Made by a program: the position numbers and the translations under genes. This document shows, one piece after another, positions 1-9,757 of a DNA stretch of 64,000 nucleotides (the stretch's first letter is position 1; each line of letters starts with the position of its first letter). The DNA is taken from contig CM048843.1 in NCBI GenBank assembly GCA_026545765.1, forward strand, positions 868,001 to 932,000, given 5' to 3'. Source of the stretch: Plantago major (Eukaryota > Streptophyta > Magnoliopsida > Lamiales > Plantaginaceae). The notes beneath the pieces are model-generated. The model saw only the letters and a program-made list of their open reading frames with translations. It was not told the origin of the DNA and ran no database searches.

Positions 1-3
1 AAA

Positions 4-465
4 TTAGGTTCTCATATCTTTGATGGAACCGTCAGAATTAAAAGATCTTCCAGTAGGAATCCATTTTTGAATGAATTTCTTTGAAATATTCTTTTGTCCG
101 ACAGGAACATAAGGAGGAATTCTATTTGAATGAATGTTATCATTAGTAAGAATTATTTTCTTCCTTGGTGTGTTCCTAGGTGCTCCATATGATGCTTTCA
201 GATACCTGTCAGGTTTCTGAGTTTGCTTTTCAGCAAACTTAGCTTTCCTTGCCAGATTTCTTCTAGCCCTGGCATTCAGATTTTCAGTGGCTTGATTCAA
301 CTTCCACCGATAATTGCTTTGAGCAATTCTAGCTTTTCGACCATCGTTCTTGCTCCTTGTACTCATGAGCAAGTTGTTTTCCGATGCCTTTGTAGCAATA
401 CCGTTTGAGCACTTGAAGCTATCGAGATCTTTTCTCGTGACTTTGCTAGTCTCTGGTTGGTCCAA
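4..465 (-). CDS. Copia element C basic segment at window edge (fossil)
   Basis: This 153-codon basic segment ends with KWIPTGRSFNSDGSIKDM. Phrases of the type W-[LIV]-P-T-G-[RK]-x-F recur in plant Copia polyproteins between gag and protease or integrase. It is assigned to element C by position and strand only. Confidence 0.5.
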   Translation of the reverse strand: MDQPETSKVTRKDLDSFKCSNGIATKASENNLLMSTRSKNDGRKARIAQSNYRWKLNQATENLNARARRNLARKAKFAEKQTQKPDRYLKASYGAPRNTPRKKIILTNDNIHSNRIPPYVPVGQKNISKKFIQKWIPTGRSFNSDGSIKDMRT

Positions 466-667
466 TTTCTTTCCGTAAAAGTGACATGGGAGAATTTGCC
501 TCCCGCAATTCTACCTTTTGAGAGACATAAGCGTGGGTGTTTACACTTTTCGATGATGTTTCTTTTCAGAGACGTGCCCAACAGTTTTGTTTTTGACTTG
601 TTTTTCCCACAAAGGTTTAGTCGCAACTGCCTTTCCTTTGTCAACAATCTTTGTCTTCTCACCGATA

Positions 668-1228
668 CTATAGATTGCATGGGAACCGTTTTGCTGAGTA
701 CTTACAAATGTTCTTCAGAGTGATAGAACTATCTGTCTGTGTATTCAGCCCAAGTCCTTTCTTTTCTGAAGGATCTCTTAAGTAAGATTGTACTTCAGTA
801 AGAGTGTCACTAGCTTTGGCATAAGATTGAAAAGATAATTCTTTCTTCTTGAGTTCCTTGTTCTCAGAAAGAAGATCTTCATATTTCTTTTGTAATTCAA
901 CCATTGCTTCTTTATGTGACTTTTCAGTCTCAGATATCTGAGCTTTGAGAGATGCATTTTCATCATCCTTTCTCTCAGATACTTTAACTAATTGAGAATT
1001 TTCCTTTGCAAGAGAATTCTTTTCTTCTTCAAGGTTTTCGGCTCTAGCTCGGATCATTAGAAATTCTCTTTCATAGATGTCAAGTTCTTTCCTGAGATTT
1101 TCTAGATTTTTTATTTCCTCTTCATCACTTTCATAAGTATAACAAGAAGTATGTGTTACCTCATCAGCCATAAGACAGATTTCTATGTTGGAGATGTCTG
1201 GACCGTCAATTTCAGCAACTCCACACAT
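668..1228 (-). CDS. Copia element C coiled-coil segment (fossil)
   Basis: This 186-codon segment opens with an acidic stretch (YESDEEEIKNLENL) and continues as a long Glu/Lys/Leu heptad-like coiled coil up to about residue 140. Such a coiled coil after the knuckle is typical of long-gag plant Copia elements. No enzymatic motif is visible. Confidence 0.6.
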   Translation of the reverse strand: MCGVAEIDGPDISNIEICLMADEVTHTSCYTYESDEEEIKNLENLRKELDIYEREFLMIRARAENLEEEKNSLAKENSQLVKVSERKDDENASLKAQISETEKSHKEAMVELQKKYEDLLSENKELKKKELSFQSYAKASDTLTEVQSYLRDPSEKKGLGLNTQTDSSITLKNICKYSAKRFPCNL

Positions 1229-1313
1229 TTCATTCTTCTTGAGGCCGAAGTCGATTATATCATGAGTAACTCCACATAATTCTGGTGATGGTAAGGTTGA
1301 GTCATCTGAATTA

Positions 1314-1568
1314 TCATCTTGAAATCATCTCAACGTCTAGAGCATCCAGTTGAATTTGGATTTTCTTTCTTTCTTCAGTTAACAAAGCTTTCTGGCTTCT
1401 TCTGAAGATTCTCCTATCTTTCTTGTCACCTGTCCTTAGTTTGTTGAGGGCAGGACAATCCTTCTTGAAGTGACCAGGTTTCTGACAATAGAAACAGATA
1501 TCGTTTCCAATTTCTGCTTCCTCAGTACATGATGCTTTCTGAGCTGGCTTGTTCAGCGAGCTTTGCAT
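1314..1568 (-). CDS. Copia element C zinc-knuckle segment (fossil)
   Basis: This 84-codon segment carries a CX2CX4HX4C knuckle (CFYCQKPGHFKKDC), the RNA-binding signature of retroelement nucleocapsid, followed by Lys/Arg-rich sequence. It lies just downstream of the gag segment on the element strand. Confidence 0.8.
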   Translation of the reverse strand: MQSSLNKPAQKASCTEEAEIGNDICFYCQKPGHFKKDCPALNKLRTGDKKDRRIFRRSQKALLTEERKKIQIQLDALDVEMISR

Positions 1569-1577
1569 ATTTTTGTA

Positions 1578-2432
1578 CTAGTGATAGTTTGAGCCTAGAT
1601 GCTTTTTCAGCTTCTCTTTGGCTTTCCTTCTTTCAATTTCTCGACTGATATATTTGCTCATTTGCTTTGCAGCAAGAGCATCCTCAGTTTCTTCCTTGCT
1701 TTTCTTCTTTTCAGAAGTTCCTTGAGTGACTAGAGCAACGTTTTGCAACTTTTCAGTTGTTTGTTCCCTTTGAGTTGTCTCATAATCAACAGTAGCAAGA
1801 TGAGAGAAAAGTTCCACTGGAGTGATATTTGGCATTCCTTGGTTAAAATAAAAGAATTTGGTATGCTCCCAGTTGTGGTTAAGACTTCTGACAATAGTCT
1901 TAATCTTTTCTGACTGGGAGTATCTGTTGCTTTCCCCAAGAGCTGCCATGTCACTCATGAGAGTGGTAAATCTGAAATCAAGTTCTTCCAGAGTTTCAGT
2001 GGGTCCTTGTTTGAAATTTTGAAATTTCAACTTGAGAACTTCGAACTTGTTTTCTTTGGTTTTCTCAGTTCCGGCACAGATTTCTTCAATCAGTTGCCAG
2101 GCAACTTCGCTGCGTTTAGCACCTGATTTACACTGTATGTGCTCAGGTGACGATCTAATGATGATATTACGAGCTTGACCATCCAGACGATTTCTCTTGG
2201 CATCTTCCGATGTCCAGAGTTCTCTGGGCTTTGGTTCGTAAATGACTTGACTTGTAGATCTCCCACTTGTTGACGCATCGGTTTGTGAAGATCCTTCGCT
2301 TTGATCTCTGTCTCTACCATTAGAAACCTCCATGACTTGTTTGAGTTGTTGAATGACTATTGGGCCATTCTTTATCACTTCGATCATTTCGTCACTTATG
2401 GCTTCAAGGTGGAGCATCATGTTATTTTCCAT
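1578..2432 (-). CDS. Copia element C gag, N-terminal part (fossil)
   Basis: This 284-codon open segment starts about 150 bases inside the PBS. The middle part (about residues 95-225), with LEELDFRF and EKIKTIVRSLN, resembles the UBN2-type gag domain of plant Copia elements, which forms the particle shell. The first 70 residues are poorly conserved and Ser/Gln-rich. It belongs to the fossil element and is not a host gene. Confidence 0.75.
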   Translation of the reverse strand: MENNMMLHLEAISDEMIEVIKNGPIVIQQLKQVMEVSNGRDRDQSEGSSQTDASTSGRSTSQVIYEPKPRELWTSEDAKRNRLDGQARNIIIRSSPEHIQCKSGAKRSEVAWQLIEEICAGTEKTKENKFEVLKLKFQNFKQGPTETLEELDFRFTTLMSDMAALGESNRYSQSEKIKTIVRSLNHNWEHTKFFYFNQGMPNITPVELFSHLATVDYETTQREQTTEKLQNVALVTQGTSEKKKSKEETEDALAAKQMSKYISREIERRKAKEKLKKHLGSNYH

Positions 2433-2579
2433 TTCGTAATTCTCGGTTTGAGAATGGGTGCATCACTCAGAGACATACCTGCACACTTAACACACAAATT
2501 AAATAGTCCTCAAAAATGGACAAAGTTCCTTCACCTATCTGGGGATCTAGGTTCAGTGCAGAAGGCTTGTGAACCTCCT

Positions 2580-2591
2580 GCTCTGATACCA
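2580..2591 (-). other. Primer-binding site of element C (tRNA-iMet type)
   Basis: The minus strand reads TGGTATCAGAGC two bases inside the LTR end. This is the classical plant LTR-element primer site complementary to initiator tRNA-Met, and it fixes the orientation and inner LTR boundary. Confidence 0.9.
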
Positions 2592-2593
2592 CT

Positions 2594-4254
2594 TGTTGGT
2601 CCAGATAACGGCAAAGTAAAAGACTAGAGGGGGGGGGTGAATAGTCTTTTAAAACTTTTGTCGATAAAAACTATTTCTCAGATATCTGAATAGATATCTG
2701 ATACTTAGAATCGAGCGGAAGACTTAATAAAGATAAGTGCGTAAAGTTAAAGTGTGTGTGTGTCTTTGAAATGTAAATACGTAAAGGTAAATAACACAGC
2801 AAGTATAGTGGTATCTGGAGGTGGCGTAATCCTCCAACTAATCCACTTCGGTCTATCAGAGACCTAGAATTCACTAGAACAGATAATTGAGTTCACCTTA
2901 CAATAATCCTATTCTAAGATTCTTAAACAATTGGTTCCCAACCAAATGTTCCCCCTGAGTTGTTCCCGGCTTTCCACAAACAAGTACTTCTGCACTCGAA
3001 ACCTTTTGAGTTATTCCTAGCTTCCCAAGCTAAGTACTTCCTATACTCAATAACCTTGAGTTATTCCTTAGTTTCCCAAATCAAGTACTTCCTATACTCA
3101 GAACCTTGGAGTTATTCACGATTTTCAAACTAAGTACTTCCTGTACTCCACGCCAGTTATGGTGTTGGTTTTGGTTTGAGTTGTCAGATGAGCTTCCTTA
3201 ATAACTTGTTCAGTTATTCAGATAGCTCTGTGAATCAAGTATACTTACACTTTTCAATGTATGGTATCTTTTTCTTTTTACTGACCCAAGTCTTAGATAA
3301 ATGTTCAAGAGAATGAATCTCAGATACTCAATCTTTCGTTTCAACTCTTTCACAGATAGCTGTGCTTGTTTAGGATCAGGACACTTAGAACTTCAGTGTT
3401 ACTCAAGATCAAAAGCTTTGGTCGCAACAGAAAGCTTTGAGGATAAGTAAGTTGCTTTGAGAGAGTAAGATGTTCAGCGTTTTCAAGATATGTCGTGTGT
3501 CTCTTCAAGCAGTCTAAGTGTTGATATTTATAGATGAATTTGAGTGCCGTTTGAATAGTATCCGTTAGGCTCAAATTCAAACTATTGATATCTGTGTAAT
3601 CTTGTAGCATGTTTTGTCTTCTTCTTGAAGTCGCCGTTGCTTTTATTCGGACATCTCATTCGTGCATTAAATGCATTGTACTATACTTTTTGTCTCAGAG
3701 TGCAACGGAACTATGCTTTGTATCAGAGACTAGTGTTATCTGATTCTTTGCACGTCCTTACCTTCAATCTTCAGATACCACTATTTATTGAAACAACTTT
3801 GTTTGCAATATATATATTTCTTTTTCATAAATGTGGTTAATGCTCAAGGTATCTGAGAATAGATATCTGTGGACACTTTCCTTGTTTTCAGATAGGCCTC
3901 TTATTTCTCAGATATCTCTTGTGACACAGTTTGTTTAAAGCTATTCGTGTCTTCAAGATATCTGGCTAAGGTATCTGAAAAAGCTTTCGATAATCTTGTG
4001 CGCTTTCAAGTCTTCAATGTCGTTGAGCTTGTTTTGCTTGGATGTCTTCTTCTTGGTCTTCTCTTCATAAAATAAAGATTACATTTTGAGACCTAACATC
4101 CTATACAAGATTAGCTAGACTATCATACTTAGTGGGTTTCCTCTTTTACAATGTTCAAGTGAACCAAGAGTACTAATCACCTTTCTGAGACTAAGATAAG
4201 TCATCATGTTGCTGATAAAAAACTAAACAGATATTTCTAACAAAATATCTAACA
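2594..4254 (-). repeat. 5' LTR of Copia element C
   Basis: On the element strand this LTR begins TGTTAG and ends CCAACA, directly before a 2-base spacer and the PBS. The length of about 1,661 bp is at the long end for Copia. A poly-G stretch lies near the inner end (2,629-2,638). The LTR is rich in AGATATCT and CAGATA motifs (for example at 2,679, 2,691, 3,861, 3,910 and 3,955). The outer end was set from the TG...CA rule alone, because the partner LTR is off the window. Confidence 0.75.
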
Positions 4255-4272
4255 GTCTACAACAACTGCTTA

Positions 4273-4551
4273 CTACTTGTTTTCTAAGTAATAATTTGAG
4301 CACATCACTCGCGCCCAGACACGGGCATAAATGCCATCCTCAAGCTCATCAAGGGCTAGCTCCCTTTCAGTCCAAACTCGTCTGGGTTCCTGGAAATTCG
4401 CCTCCATAAAAGCTCTGCCCTCCGCTGATAGGTGAGAAAGCTCATCCTGTGGACCCTGCTGTGTTGCTGCCCTGCTCGACTCACCGCGCTGGCGTTTGCT
4501 TGATGGTCTGCAAGGCATGATGCCTGCGAGAGAGGTGTTAGTGTAGAACAA
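4273..4551 (-). CDS. Gypsy element B extra ORF, N-terminal part (fossil)
   Basis: This 92-codon segment begins MPCRPSSKRQRGESSRA and is basic then acidic. Athila-class elements carry an additional ORF after pol that begins with a similar Lys/Arg/Ser-rich start, sometimes called env-like. The identification rests on position and this start only. The segment ends close to the insertion point of element C. Confidence 0.4.
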   Translation of the reverse strand: MFYTNTSLAGIMPCRPSSKRQRGESSRAATQQGPQDELSHLSAEGRAFMEANFQEPRRVWTERELALDELEDGIYARVWARVMCSNYYLENK

Positions 4552-5163
4552 TGGGGGTAGATAACTACCTCCCTAAACCGATTCATGATCAAAAGGCCAG
4601 AAACAACAAAAGAGCAAGGAACATGGGAGAATGCGAAATTCCCCAAACCAACTCAAGATTCTATATCATGGCCAATGCTCGATTCACGTCAGTTCACAAG
4701 CATAAGAGTAGTGATAAGCAGAGCAAAAGTGGAACAAGATGGTAGAAATTGGCAAAAATGGGGAAGTAGTGCAAAAAATTGAACAACGCAAGTAAGTTCC
4801 AAAATCGACGAGTAAGGAATCCATGCATCAATCAAAATCAATCTACTACACTCAATCAATCATAACTAACAACGATCAACCACATAATTTAAGTAAACTC
4901 GAAAAAATGAGGAAGAAGGAAGTTCAAGCCAATTTACCTTTTGAATCCGAAGAAATGGGTGGATAAAGCACAAAAACGGGGCAAGAATCGAAGAGAGGGG
5001 GAAAACCCCGTTAGAATGCAACAAGAATTGGGGAATTTGGTGGAGAATTGAGTGAGAAAGAGAGATTGGAGTGAAGAGAGGAAGAAAAACGGGAAGAGGG
5101 AAGGAAGAGGGTGGGGGCGGTGAAGAAGAAGAGGAAGATAAAAAAAGATTTGAAAAAACCTAG

Positions 5164-5284
5164 CTCGCCGCGGCGAGTTTTTACGTAACTACGATTTTTT
5201 TTTTTTAGAGACTTTTTGGTCTCGCCGCGGCGAGTTTTTACGAAAGCAAAATCTGGAAGGATAGAAAGGTCTTGCCGCGGCGAG
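5164..5284. repeat. GC palindrome cluster in element B spacer
   Basis: Two perfect copies of the 14-base palindrome CTCGCCGCGGCGAG lie at 5,164-5,177 and 5,221-5,234, both followed by TTTTTACG. A one-mismatch copy lies at 5,271-5,284. The surroundings are AT-rich, so the motif stands out strongly. The same motif recurs in the LTR of the same element. Confidence 0.9.
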
Positions 5285-5581
5285 CAAAAATTCCAAAAAA
5301 TTTTTGCTTGCACCTTTGGCAATTTCACATCGCGAAATTGAAACCCCAAGCCTCGACTCGGAGTTTCACGAGTTTCCTCGTGTTGGTACAAGGGTTCTAA
5401 ACTCCTAAACATGCAAGAGAATAAAAAACAAAGGTCACGCCCTTCAAAACACAACTAAACTAAAAGAAAACAGATAACCACTTTAAAGCAAAGTACGGAA
5501 TGAAAAAATTAGTCTGATGAATGTAAAAACAAAAGGGGGCTTTTGTTTATAGTCGTTAGCTCGACTTCTTCCATGCTGGAG

Positions 5582-6502
5582 CTAATTGAGCTTGAGCCTC
5601 CCAGCCTTCTCTGTCCCCATGCTTACCCTTGAGCGAGAATAGGTGTAGAGTGGACCGGTGTGTGCTGCAATGTAGTTCCTCGTGTCAACTTGTGTAGGAG
5701 AATATGATGTGGTGACAGCTTTCAACTCACGTTTCTCGCCGCAAACTTGAATAGTACATGTACGACCATAAAGATCGACTATCATACGAGTAGCCTTGAT
5801 GAAAGGGCGCCCAAGAAGTAGCATATCCTTGTCCATCTCTTTGATCTTCACCTGTGGTGACTCGACAACCACGAAGTCAGTCATAAACACATCTCCACCA
5901 ATGGTTATGGGAACATCCTCAACAACTCCCATGCATTTGCTTCGAGTACCATTAGCCATGGTCACAAAGCATCTTCTCGGTTCGAGACCCTTCAGGTTGA
6001 GTTCCTCATAAGTCTCGAATGTCATTAAGTTAATTGTAGCTCCAGTATCAATAATACCTGTAACCTCAGAAGAACTGCCTATCCCGACAACCAAATCAAA
6101 ACTATTTGCATCACTAATGCTCTTCTCTTCCTTTTGGATCAACTGAGTTGGTCTTGCATTCGCCTTCTCTCCTGGAATCGCAGGACCAGATGTTATCACC
6201 TTTCTTGCTTCCTGTACCTGTGTTGCCTCAACCTGGGAAACCACCTTATCATGGTTACAAGTGCAAGTCGTAATAACAGTCTTCACTACTCCTGGCTTGT
6301 CAAAAGCTACCTCCACAGCAAGTACCCTGTTATTCTCTACAGTCGCAGGGAATTTACCCTTCTCTCTTTGTTGGAAGGCGCCGACCAGATCACCAAGAGT
6401 CTTCTCTAACCTCTTTTGCGATTGCTCAATGCTATCAAACCTCTGGTCATTCTTGGTTTGATTCCGCTGTGCTTCTGCCCAGAACCTCTCTGATCTCTCC
6501 AT
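5582..6502 (-). CDS. Gypsy element B aspartic protease segment (fossil)
   Basis: This 306-codon segment carries a retropepsin-like domain at about residues 135-255. The active-site phrase IIDTGATINLM (D-T-G-A) is followed by LLLGRPFIK, the usual second hallmark. Retropepsins cut the element's own polyprotein. The usual polymerase region does not follow. Confidence 0.8.
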   Translation of the reverse strand: MERSERFWAEAQRNQTKNDQRFDSIEQSQKRLEKTLGDLVGAFQQREKGKFPATVENNRVLAVEVAFDKPGVVKTVITTCTCNHDKVVSQVEATQVQEARKVITSGPAIPGEKANARPTQLIQKEEKSISDANSFDLVVGIGSSSEVTGIIDTGATINLMTFETYEELNLKGLEPRRCFVTMANGTRSKCMGVVEDVPITIGGDVFMTDFVVVESPQVKIKEMDKDMLLLGRPFIKATRMIVDLYGRTCTIQVCGEKRELKAVTTSYSPTQVDTRNYIAAHTGPLYTYSRSRVSMGTEKAGRLKLN

Positions 6503-7785
6503 GTGAGCTCTAATCTCCTGATCAGCATTTCGCGGTGCACTAATAGGTGGAACCGAAAATTGCCGCCGGACCTATTTGAAACGGACCTGTCAAACGGAGC
6601 TCTTGAATGGAACCCATGTCGGAACCTCACTGGTGCATTCTCATAGAAGTTACCTCCATAGGATAAATTGGAACGATCGGGGTTGAAGGGTTGCACCTTA
6701 GTAGCACCTGCATTCATTCCCGGATTTGGTTGCCAACCACCACGCTGCCTGTTTTGCACCCAGCAAATAATCTCCGGAGTTGGGTTCTCCCCCATAGTCT
6801 CAGGAAGTCTACACATACTAGCACCATGCCCGAAATTACCACACAGATTACACCTCTCATTCACTGGAGCCACTGGTGCAGGGATAGTGCCAAGCATCCT
6901 CATCTCCTTAATCTGTTCTGCCAATTCAATAGTACTAGGGCCTGGTGTTTCCTCCACGGCTTTTACTTCAGCTCTCCTTGGTCTACCTCTAGTTCCCTTA
7001 AGCTGGGAGATGGCAGCAAGCTTCTCAAAAGCCTCATTCAATGCAGCCGGAGATGCCGTGACGATAGAGCCATCCACAGTCATATCCACCATATTCTGTG
7101 CTTCCCAGTCGAGTCCCTCATAGAACTTGCAGCATAAATCCATCTCACTCAACCTATGGTGAGGGCATTGAGAGAGCAAGTTCAGGAATCGCTCCCTGGC
7201 CTCATAAAAACTCTCATCACTCATCTGCATGAACTTCTCAATCTGCACTCGAAGCTGCCTAGTCTTCTCCGCTGGATAGAACTTGTTCATAAAGGCCCTG
7301 TATAGATCATCCCAAGTAGCCAGAGAACCTTCAGGTTGATTCAATAGCCAGCTCTTTGCTTTATCCTGCATACACATGGGAAAAACCTTCTTCCTTATTT
7401 CCTCATCAGAAACCGTTACTGTGCCTACAGTAAGCGGAATCCTAGCAATCAGCCCCTCGAACTCCTTGAGAAACCGGATAACATCCTCATTAGCCATCCC
7501 ATAATACTTAGGCATGTCATGGAAGTGATGAGACTTGATCTCCATGTTCCTAGAATTGTTAGAGAGCACAATAGCTGATCCCCCAGCCTTAATTTCACCA
7601 GGCTGCATATAGGTCCCATAAGTGATCACAGGGGCCTCAACAACACCGTTGACTCTGGGAGTATTCTCGTTGATGTCACCCATTTGAATAGCTGCTAAGT
7701 TCTGTCTTCGAAGCTGATGGTAGTGTCTATCGATCTCAGGTACTAGAGGTTGCAAAGGTGTTCCTTGCGATCTTGTACCGGGCAT
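6406..7785 (-). CDS. Gypsy element B gag (fossil)
   Basis: This 459-codon open segment starts about 130 bases inside the PBS. Residues about 85-230 form a retrotransposon gag domain with Athila-type phrases (FPMCMQDKAKSWL, TWDDLYRAFMNKFYP, FYEARERFLNLL, CPHHRL). A CX2CX4HX4C knuckle (CNLCGNFGHGASMC) follows at about residue 310. It encodes a capsid/nucleocapsid protein of the element. The C-terminal part overlaps the protease segment in another frame. Confidence 0.85.
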   Translation of the reverse strand: MPGTRSQGTPLQPLVPEIDRHYHQLRRQNLAAIQMGDINENTPRVNGVVEAPVITYGTYMQPGEIKAGGSAIVLSNNSRNMEIKSHHFHDMPKYYGMANEDVIRFLKEFEGLIARIPLTVGTVTVSDEEIRKKVFPMCMQDKAKSWLLNQPEGSLATWDDLYRAFMNKFYPAEKTRQLRVQIEKFMQMSDESFYEARERFLNLLSQCPHHRLSEMDLCCKFYEGLDWEAQNMVDMTVDGSIVTASPAALNEAFEKLAAISQLKGTRGRPRRAEVKAVEETPGPSTIELAEQIKEMRMLGTIPAPVAPVNERCNLCGNFGHGASMCRLPETMGENPTPEIICWVQNRQRGGWQPNPGMNAGATKVQPFNPDRSNLSYGGNFYENAPVRFRHGFHSRAPFDRSVSNRSGGNFRFHLLVHREMLIRRLELTWRDQRGSGQKHSGIKPRMTRGLIALSNRKRG

Positions 7786-7917
7786 AAACCTGCAAAAAGT
7801 TCCTCTACAAAATCAAAAACCTCGAAAAATTTTAGTTTCTGTTAGTGCAGAAATCGCAGGTAGGTAAAAAAAAAAGCAAATAAAATATCACACTCACACG
7901 CTACAGTAGGAATTAAT

Positions 7918-7935
7918 TCCCCGGCAGCGGCGCCA
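7918..7935 (-). other. Primer-binding site of element B (tRNA-Asp type)
   Basis: The minus strand reads TGGCGCCGCTGCCGGGGA. It closely matches the complement of the plant tRNA-Asp 3' end used by Athila-class elements (family knowledge). It fixes the LTR border and orientation. Confidence 0.85.
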
Positions 7936-7939
7936 AATT

Positions 7940-9162
7940 TGATAAGCTCAAATTATACTCTAAAAAGCAATTAGAGATTAAGCTGTAGTTGCAGACTAAA
8001 GTCTAACTCGTGATCGATCTCTAGGGAATTAATCAAGCTACGTAGCAGTGAGAGTAAACAGATACTTGCCAGTAACAGTTTGATTGATGGTTTTGTATAC
8101 TTCTAACTAGATTGACTAAAGCTAAGATTACGATCAACAATGAGAGAAAGATGAATACAGTAGCAAGATCCAATTATACTAATTCGAACTAGGGAAAACA
8201 CTCATATTTGTCACACGGTTGTTGTACAGTAAATCAATCAATTCGATTTAACCAATTGTTCTTAGAATATATTATACTGGAGAAATCGTGAGTCGTCAAT
8301 TCACGATCCTTAAACATGAACGATTTAGAGAATTTAATATGGACTTATCGAATTGAAGGTTTTTACGAAGATTTTATACGAGACTAACCTATATGAGTGA
8401 TTTGATAAACCCTAGAACGAATATGCATAATCTTCACATACTACTGTATTCAAAGGTGTTTAGCTACTCATAATAGATAATTGCATACAGAGATTCATGG
8501 TAATAATCATACGAAACATAGATATGAAACTCGCATGCAATAACATACAATTCAATCGATAAAGATAAAGAACGAATTGTAAAGAAGAAAGCAATAGAGA
8601 AATCAATACCAATAATCCTGATGAGTAAAATTAATGAATAACCAAGCTCCAAAGATGTCTCAATGTTAATGTCTGAATCTAGGAGCTCTCCTAAAAAACT
8701 AGGTTAAAAAGAAGTATATGAGAAAAAATCCCAATTCCCAACTAATAAGGAAAAACCAAAATTATGTTCTGCGTATCTCGCCGTGGCGGAAAGAATAGCT
8801 CGCCGCGGCGAGCCTTCTTAATCGAAAAATATATAGCTCTCACATAATTTCGCCGCGGCGAGCCTTCTTTGATCGTAGAAGATATACATTCGCTAAATCT
8901 CGCCATGCAGATCGATTTCCTCCTTGCCAAGCCTTCTTGCAATTTCCAACTCAAGCTCAGAAATCTACGCCAAGGATCGAATCCTCATAAATGAAATATG
9001 CTAAGACTTGTTCTCATTTAGCTCAAAAGACATCGATTTCTGCAAAATGTAAACAAAACACCAAAGCGTAAAAACGAACTAAAAAGACTATAAAACTAAA
9101 GACAAAGACTCACAAAGACCTCTAAAAAGGACCAAATGAGACGTTGGAATATTGTCTCATCA
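7940..9162 (-). repeat. 5' LTR of Gypsy element B
   Basis: On the element strand the LTR begins TGATGAGAC and ends GCTTATCA, giving TGAT/ATCA terminal inverted bases. The inner end lies four bases from the PBS. The outer end at 9,162 is where plus-strand Copia gag sequence resumes. The LTR carries three to four copies of a GC-rich palindrome at 8,777-8,862. The second LTR is off the window, so age cannot be estimated. Confidence 0.75.
8777..8862. repeat. GC palindrome cluster in element B LTR
   Basis: Copies of CTCGCCGCGGCGAG lie at 8,799-8,812 (perfect), 8,849-8,862 (one mismatch) and 8,777-8,790 (several mismatches), with a further decayed copy near 8,899. Two copies are followed by CCTTCTT, a flank different from that of the spacer copies. 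Confidence 0.85.
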
Positions 9163-9450
9163 GTGGTAACAATCAAAACAACTATCGTGGTCAAAATAAT
9201 TCCAAAAAATGATTATAAATATGAACCCGGTAATAATGAGAGCAGCATTTGTTACCGTTGTGGGGACGCTGGGCATTTTGCGAAGGTGTGTCCCAGTTCA
9301 CAAAAAAGGGTTGATAGGTACAAAGCATCCCTCAAAGGATAAGCCAATGTGGAGACAAATATTGTCGAAACTGATGATGAGTTCGATGACAGAACTGAGT
9401 TTCTGATTGCAGAGAAAGCACACGAACTCGAACAGGCATTGAATGATTAG
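9163..9450 (+). CDS. Copia element A gag C-terminal part (fossil)
   Basis: Asn/Gln/Gly-rich coding sequence is followed by a CX2CX4HX4C zinc knuckle (CYRCGDAGHFAKVC) and a short acidic tail ending near 9,450. It is the nucleocapsid end of a Copia gag. It begins abruptly at the end of the Gypsy B LTR. Confidence 0.75.
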
Positions 9451-9689
9451 TATTTATATGGTGTGATGCATTTATTTCATTATGGTTGTGTGGTTGACTG
9501 TAAAATACTTGTTTGATGTATTTTCTTTACTTTTGTGTGCTTATCAATGTAAGATGATATATATTGCTTTTCTGTAAGCAATAAATCATATTTCTAAATA
9601 AATCAAGTTTTTATGTATAATCTTACTTATGTTTTCTCTTGCATATAGAAAAAACAACATATTTGAAATGACAATCACAAGCATTAAAG

Positions 9690-9757
9690 GAGAGACATGC
9701 CTGGCAGATAGTGCTACCACTCACACCATATTGAATAATACAAAATATTTCTCCAAC
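9690..9757 (+). CDS. Copia element A protease start (fossil)
   Basis: The translation CLADSATTHTILNNTKYF holds the Copia protease active-site region (D-S-[GA]-[AT]-T-H). The segment is cut by element D at 9,757/9,758, and homologous coding sequence resumes at 15,677. Confidence 0.75.

Larger units (their letters stand above)
1..4254 (-). mobile_element. Copia LTR retrotransposon C, partial fossil (5' LTR, PBS, gag region)
   Basis: This is the 5' part of a minus-strand Ty1/copia element that continues beyond the left edge. In element order the window shows a 1.66-kb LTR, a primer-binding site matching the plant initiator-tRNA-Met type (TGGTATCAGAGC), a gag reading frame, a CCHC zinc knuckle, a coiled-coil segment and a short basic segment at the edge. 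The long LTR and long gag with a coiled-coil tail fit the SIRE/Maximus group best, but no polymerase part is in view to test this. The coding part is broken in several places. It appears to be inserted in Gypsy element B, whose sequence starts directly at 4,255. Confidence 0.85.
4255..9162 (-). mobile_element. Athila-like Gypsy LTR element B, fossil, interrupted by element C
   Basis: This is a minus-strand Ty3/gypsy element. In element order it shows a 1.22-kb LTR (9,162-7,940), a tRNA-Asp-type PBS, gag with a CCHC knuckle, an aspartic protease segment, a pyrimidine-rich spacer with GC palindromes, and the start of an ORF resembling the extra (env-like) ORF of Athila elements. No reverse transcriptase, RNase H or integrase part is recognisable here. 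It is broken, with a few breaks in the visible part. Its outer LTR end abuts gag sequence of Copia element A, so B is inserted in A. Element C is inserted in B at 4,254/4,255. Confidence 0.85.

Noticed and set aside
5011-5454. 147-codon open stretch on the minus strand rich in Phe and Ser
   Set aside because: It is a translation of the pyrimidine-rich spacer and GC palindromes of the Gypsy element.
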